From the NCBI RefSeq assembly GCF_018531195.1, contig NZ_JAHDYS010000003.1:1-64000 (forward strand): a stretch of DNA of 64,000 nucleotides, given 5' to 3'. The notes under the pieces are model-generated. The model was not told the origin of the DNA. It saw nothing but the letters and a program-made list of their open reading frames with translations, and made no database searches. Made by a program: the position numbers and the translations under genes. Positions within the stretch are counted from its first letter, which is position 1, and each line of letters starts with the position of its first letter. The stretch comes from Pelotalea chapellei (GTDB lineage: Bacteria; Desulfobacterota; Desulfuromonadia; Geobacterales; Pseudopelobacteraceae). This document shows positions 61,470 through 64,000 of this stretch, in pieces.

Positions 61470-62786
61470 TTACAGCAGATTCGCGGCCAGTTCGGCCAGT
61501 TCCGAGCGTTCCCCTTTGGTCAGGGTCACATGTGCGGCGATTTTTTCTCCCCTGAACTTTTCCACCAGGTACGAGAGACCGTTGCTGGAAGAATCCACAT
61601 AAGGATTGTCAATCTGATAGGGGTCGCCGGTGAGAATGATCTTGGTTCCGTCCCCTACCCTGGTAACAATGGTCTTTATCTCGTGGGGGGACAGGTTCTG
61701 GGCCTCATCCACAATCAGGTACTGATTGGGAATGGAACGGCCGCGGATGTAGGTCAGCGGCTCGATATCCAGAAGCCCCATGGCCATCAGCTCCTTGTAA
61801 CCCTTACTGTGGCGCTTTTCCGATTCATGACCGGAAATAAGCAGTTCCACATTGTCAAAGATCGGCTGCATCCAGGGAGTCAGTTTTTCCTCGATGTCAC
61901 CGGGCAGAAAACCGAGATCCTTGCCCATGGGGAAAACCGGGCGGGAAACCAGCAAACGGTTATAGACGCTCTCTTCGGCAACCTTGTGCAAACCTGCGGC
62001 GATGGCAAGCAGGGTTTTGCCGGTGCCCGCCTTACCTACCAGGGTCACCAGCTTGATGGAATCATCCATCAGTACATCCAGGGCAAAGGATTGTTCACGG
62101 TTGCGGGGGTACAGGCTCCAGATTCCTTCCTTGGGAACCTTCCGGACCGGTACGATATGACCGCTGAGAGCGTCGTAGCGGCAGATAGCTGTATGGGAAG
62201 GATTGCCGGCGTCTTCGATGGTGAGGAACTCGTTTGGAGAAATGCCTTCGGGAGCATTCAGCCACCCCTGTCCGTAAAACCGGTCGATCTCCTCAGCCGA
62301 CAGTTGAATGGTGCGCGTACCGGAATAGAGATCCTGGATATCGATCTTGTCGGATTCGTAATCTTCTGCAGTCAGCCCGATCACATCGGCCTTGATGCGC
62401 AGATTGGTATCCTTGGTGACGAATACCATCGGAATGTCCGGCGTTCTTTCACGCACATCCATGGCTACAGCAAGGATGCGGTTGTCGCCGCTGTCCACCC
62501 GCAAATCCACCGGCAACAGTTTGAGCGATTTTTCGGTAAACATCTCGACACAGAGTATGCCCTGTCCAGGCAGCTTGACGCCGCTGGCAAGGGAACCTTT
62601 TTCCCGCATGGTGTCAAGGATGCGCGAGATCTGGCGAGCATTACGCCCGGTCTCGTTCATGTCCTTTTTGAAACGGTCTATCTCTTCAATGACCGTAATA
62701 GGAATGATGATGTTGTTTTCATGGAATTTGAAAAGGGCCTGGGGATCGTGCAGCAGTACGTTGGTGTCCAGAATGAAGTTTTTCAC
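61470..62786 (-). CDS. PIN domain-PhoH ATPase fusion (PhoH2 type)
   Basis: A 438-residue protein: an N-terminal PIN nuclease domain with NFILDTNVLLHDP at the start and the acidic residues expected for the active site (about 1-135), then a PhoH-type ATPase with Walker A GKAGTGKT (about 251-258) and IVDEAQNLSPHE. PhoH2 proteins act as RNA helicase-nucleases. The start chosen is the GTG at 62786, which follows AAAGG at six bases and places the PIN motif at the usual distance; an ATG at 62804 lacks a ribosome site. Confidence 0.9.
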   Translation of the reverse strand: MKNFILDTNVLLHDPQALFKFHENNIIIPITVIEEIDRFKKDMNETGRNARQISRILDTMREKGSLASGVKLPGQGILCVEMFTEKSLKLLPVDLRVDSGDNRILAVAMDVRERTPDIPMVFVTKDTNLRIKADVIGLTAEDYESDKIDIQDLYSGTRTIQLSAEEIDRFYGQGWLNAPEGISPNEFLTIEDAGNPSHTAICRYDALSGHIVPVRKVPKEGIWSLYPRNREQSFALDVLMDDSIKLVTLVGKAGTGKTLLAIAAGLHKVAEESVYNRLLVSRPVFPMGKDLGFLPGDIEEKLTPWMQPIFDNVELLISGHESEKRHSKGYKELMAMGLLDIEPLTYIRGRSIPNQYLIVDEAQNLSPHEIKTIVTRVGDGTKIILTGDPYQIDNPYVDSSSNGLSYLVEKFRGEKIAAHVTLTKGERSELAELAANLL

Positions 62787-62844
62787 GATTAACCTTTCTG
62801 CCATGGGAATATTGCTTGGAATAAGTGCCTGTTACTCGGTGTGA

Positions 62845-63108
62845 TCAGCGTTCAACTATGGTTACGGTCAATCCTTCCTGTTTGCCGAGAATCTTCAACC
62901 AGACGGGACGATTGCGATATAAGGCATCCAGAACAACCTCTCCCTCCTTGTTTATGGCTGCCAACACGCTTTCAGGGGAATCATTGACTGTGAAATAGGT
63001 GTAAATCCCGGTTTTATACAACTGATCTTTGGTGAAAGGGCGCTCGGGCGCCATGGAGCAGGAGACACAGACCAGCAGAATCAGCATGAATAATGTCACA
63101 TTTTTCAT
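62845..63108 (-). CDS. Small putative lipoprotein
   Basis: An 87-residue exported protein with a hydrophobic signal segment and a Cys after CVS (Cys17) that could be a lipobox, slightly atypical. The remainder (YFTVNDSPESVLAAINKEGE) is not recognised. Its first codons (ATGAAAAATGTGA) are an exact duplicate of sequence at 63267-63279, where a good GGGGAG ribosome site exists. The ORF is in fact open to 63294 through the repeat between them. So the start may have been separated from its original ribosome site, or the translated product may begin upstream. Confidence 0.6.
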   Translation of the reverse strand: MKNVTLFMLILLVCVSCSMAPERPFTKDQLYKTGIYTYFTVNDSPESVLAAINKEGEVVLDALYRNRPVWLKILGKQEGLTVTIVER

Positions 63109-63279
63109 AATGGATAGTATTAATCCCCTACCAGTATCAAAAGTTAACACCTCCCCCCAGCGGGGGGAGGTTGGGAGGGGGGAGTAGCTGAATTCACAGT
63201 TTTTCCCCCTCCCTGACCCTCCCCCGCTGGGGGAGGGGATGCATTGAAACGGGAGATTGGTTCTATTCACATTTTTCAT
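63096..63279. repeat. Insertion flanked by 13-bp direct repeats, with family B palindrome
   Basis: TCACATTTTTCAT occurs at both 63096-63108 and 63267-63279. Between them lies a family B palindromic repeat (63149-63245) like that at 39184-39281. The arrangement looks like an insertion with target duplication in the 5' end of the small lipoprotein gene. Confidence 0.75.
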
Positions 63280-63308
63280 TGCATGGCTCCCCAACAGGAT
63301 TAGCTTAG

Positions 63309-64000
63309 CTATCGACCGGCACGGCTACATTTTACAACGGCATCACAGAAAATAGCAATCTCATCGCGTGTGGTGAACCAGCCGGGGCTGAGACGTACCG
63401 TCCCCGCTGGGAATGTACCCAGGGTGCGATGGGCCAACGGGGCACAATGCAGGCCGGCCCGCACCGCGATATCAAATTCCTGATCAAGCGCAAAGGCCAG
63501 GGCCGAGGAATCGATTCCTTCTACAGTGAAAGAGAGCACACCGGTATGCCGTGAGGAATCTGCCGGTCCCAGAAGGGTAAGCGAAGAAATGGACGCCAGA
63601 CCTTCTGCAGCATACTGTACCAGCGAGCGCTCCTTCTCCCCAATGGTTGAAACTCCCTGTGAGAGAACAAACTCGATTCCCTTTTGCAGTCCGGCAATTC
63701 CCGGCACATTGTGAGTACCCGCCTCAAAACCTTCAGGTATCGATTCAGGCTGCTCCTCCAGAGTTGAGTTGGTCCCCGTTCCGCCGGCTATAAGCGGCTT
63801 GAGACGAACCTGAGGGGCAGCGTACAGGAAACCGGTTCCCTGGGGACCCATCAGCCCCTTGTGACCAGGTGCAGCTAACAGATCAATCCCCATGGCAACC
63901 GCATCAAGGGGCACACATCCGGCGGACTGGGCAGCATCAACGAGGAACAGGGCACCAGCCTCCCGGGCAACAGCGGCAATCTCCACAAGCGACTGGATCG
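63309..64000 (-). CDS. Cysteine desulfurase-like aminotransferase class V (partial)
   Basis: The C-terminal part of a class V PLP-dependent enzyme that runs off the right end of the window. DAAQSAGCVPLD holds the PLP-interacting Asp, and the PLP lysine is in APGHKGLMGPQGTG. RAGLHCAPLAHRTLG holds the Cys expected of a NifS/SufS-type desulfurase, and the family's GTVRLSPGWFTT end is visible. It is therefore probably a cysteine desulfurase-family protein of the SufS-like branch. The N-terminal third is missing, so the subfamily cannot be set. Confidence 0.85.
   Translation of the reverse strand, partial: IQSLVEIAAVAREAGALFLVDAAQSAGCVPLDAVAMGIDLLAAPGHKGLMGPQGTGFLYAAPQVRLKPLIAGGTGTNSTLEEQPESIPEGFEAGTHNVPGIAGLQKGIEFVLSQGVSTIGEKERSLVQYAAEGLASISSLTLLGPADSSRHTGVLSFTVEGIDSSALAFALDQEFDIAVRAGLHCAPLAHRTLGTFPAGTVRLSPGWFTTRDEIAIFCDAVVKCSRAGR

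Noticed and set aside
61530-62792. A 420-codon plus-strand ORF opposite the PIN-PhoH gene
   Set aside because: It lies fully antisense to a well-supported gene with clear motifs, has no ribosome site, and its translation shows no domain. It reflects low stop frequency on the opposite strand.
1-64000. tRNA, rRNA or transposase genes
   Set aside because: Looked for conserved tRNA arms, rRNA segments and DDE-type transposase proteins in the translated ORFs; none was recognised. A covariance-model search would be needed to be certain about tRNAs and small riboswitches.

Overview
The window looks like part of a Geobacter-type (Desulfuromonadota/Geobacterales) chromosome. This is inferred from gene content: a complete exosortase A (XrtA)/PEP-CTERM exopolysaccharide locus of the delta-proteobacterial kind, a MucR-type zinc-finger regulator, sigma-54 regulation, moderate GC, and intergenic regions crowded with short repeat families. 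I ran no species-level test. No rRNA, tRNA, CRISPR array or transposase gene was recognised.

Layout. About 50 kb (112-50847) is an almost unbroken run of minus-strand genes. Read in the direction of transcription it starts with the XrtA-type assembly machine: TPR lipoprotein PrsT, initiating sugar transferase, export protein, chain-length determinant, tyrosine autokinase, AAA+ ATPase, beta-barrel protein and deacetylase (50847-41065). Next come a Wzm/Wzt ABC exporter and nucleotide-sugar genes of the WbpB/WbpE/WbpD type, including a WbpD-WbpE fusion (40143-35160), an epimerase, an aminotransferase carrying an in-frame mobile-element insertion, and a PglD-like acetyltransferase (35058-31745). 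Four giant secreted proteins follow (31554-13879). They are built from 14 copies of a DUF4082-like beta-domain around three kinds of enzyme core: NodB-like (twice), PHP/CehA-like, and alpha/alpha-barrel-like. The run ends with a glycosyltransferase cluster (13530-3095) that includes WbsX-like and FemAB-like proteins, then an aminotransferase-exosortase fusion and EpsI (2869-112).

The right part holds a plus-strand PEP-CTERM substrate with a sigma-54-type promoter, a Crp-family regulator, a large hybrid histidine kinase, a small Cys-rich protein, an NtrC-type response regulator and a MucR-family protein. Housekeeping genes follow: rsmA, tsaD, a PIN-PhoH ATPase, a small lipoprotein and a truncated cysteine-desulfurase-like gene.

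How it fits together. The machine makes, modifies and exports an exopolysaccharide that probably contains a 2,3-diacetamido uronic acid. XrtA processes PEP-CTERM proteins. The DUF4082 proteins are probably secreted enzymes that modify or bind this polymer. Sigma-54-type promoters (GG and GC 12 bp apart) precede the PEP-CTERM gene and two of the four DUF4082 genes, which suggests a shared regulon. At least seven copies of a 60-225 bp MITE-like element occur. Most lie directly after stop codons, one lies in the leader of a secreted-enzyme gene, and one lies in frame inside an aminotransferase.
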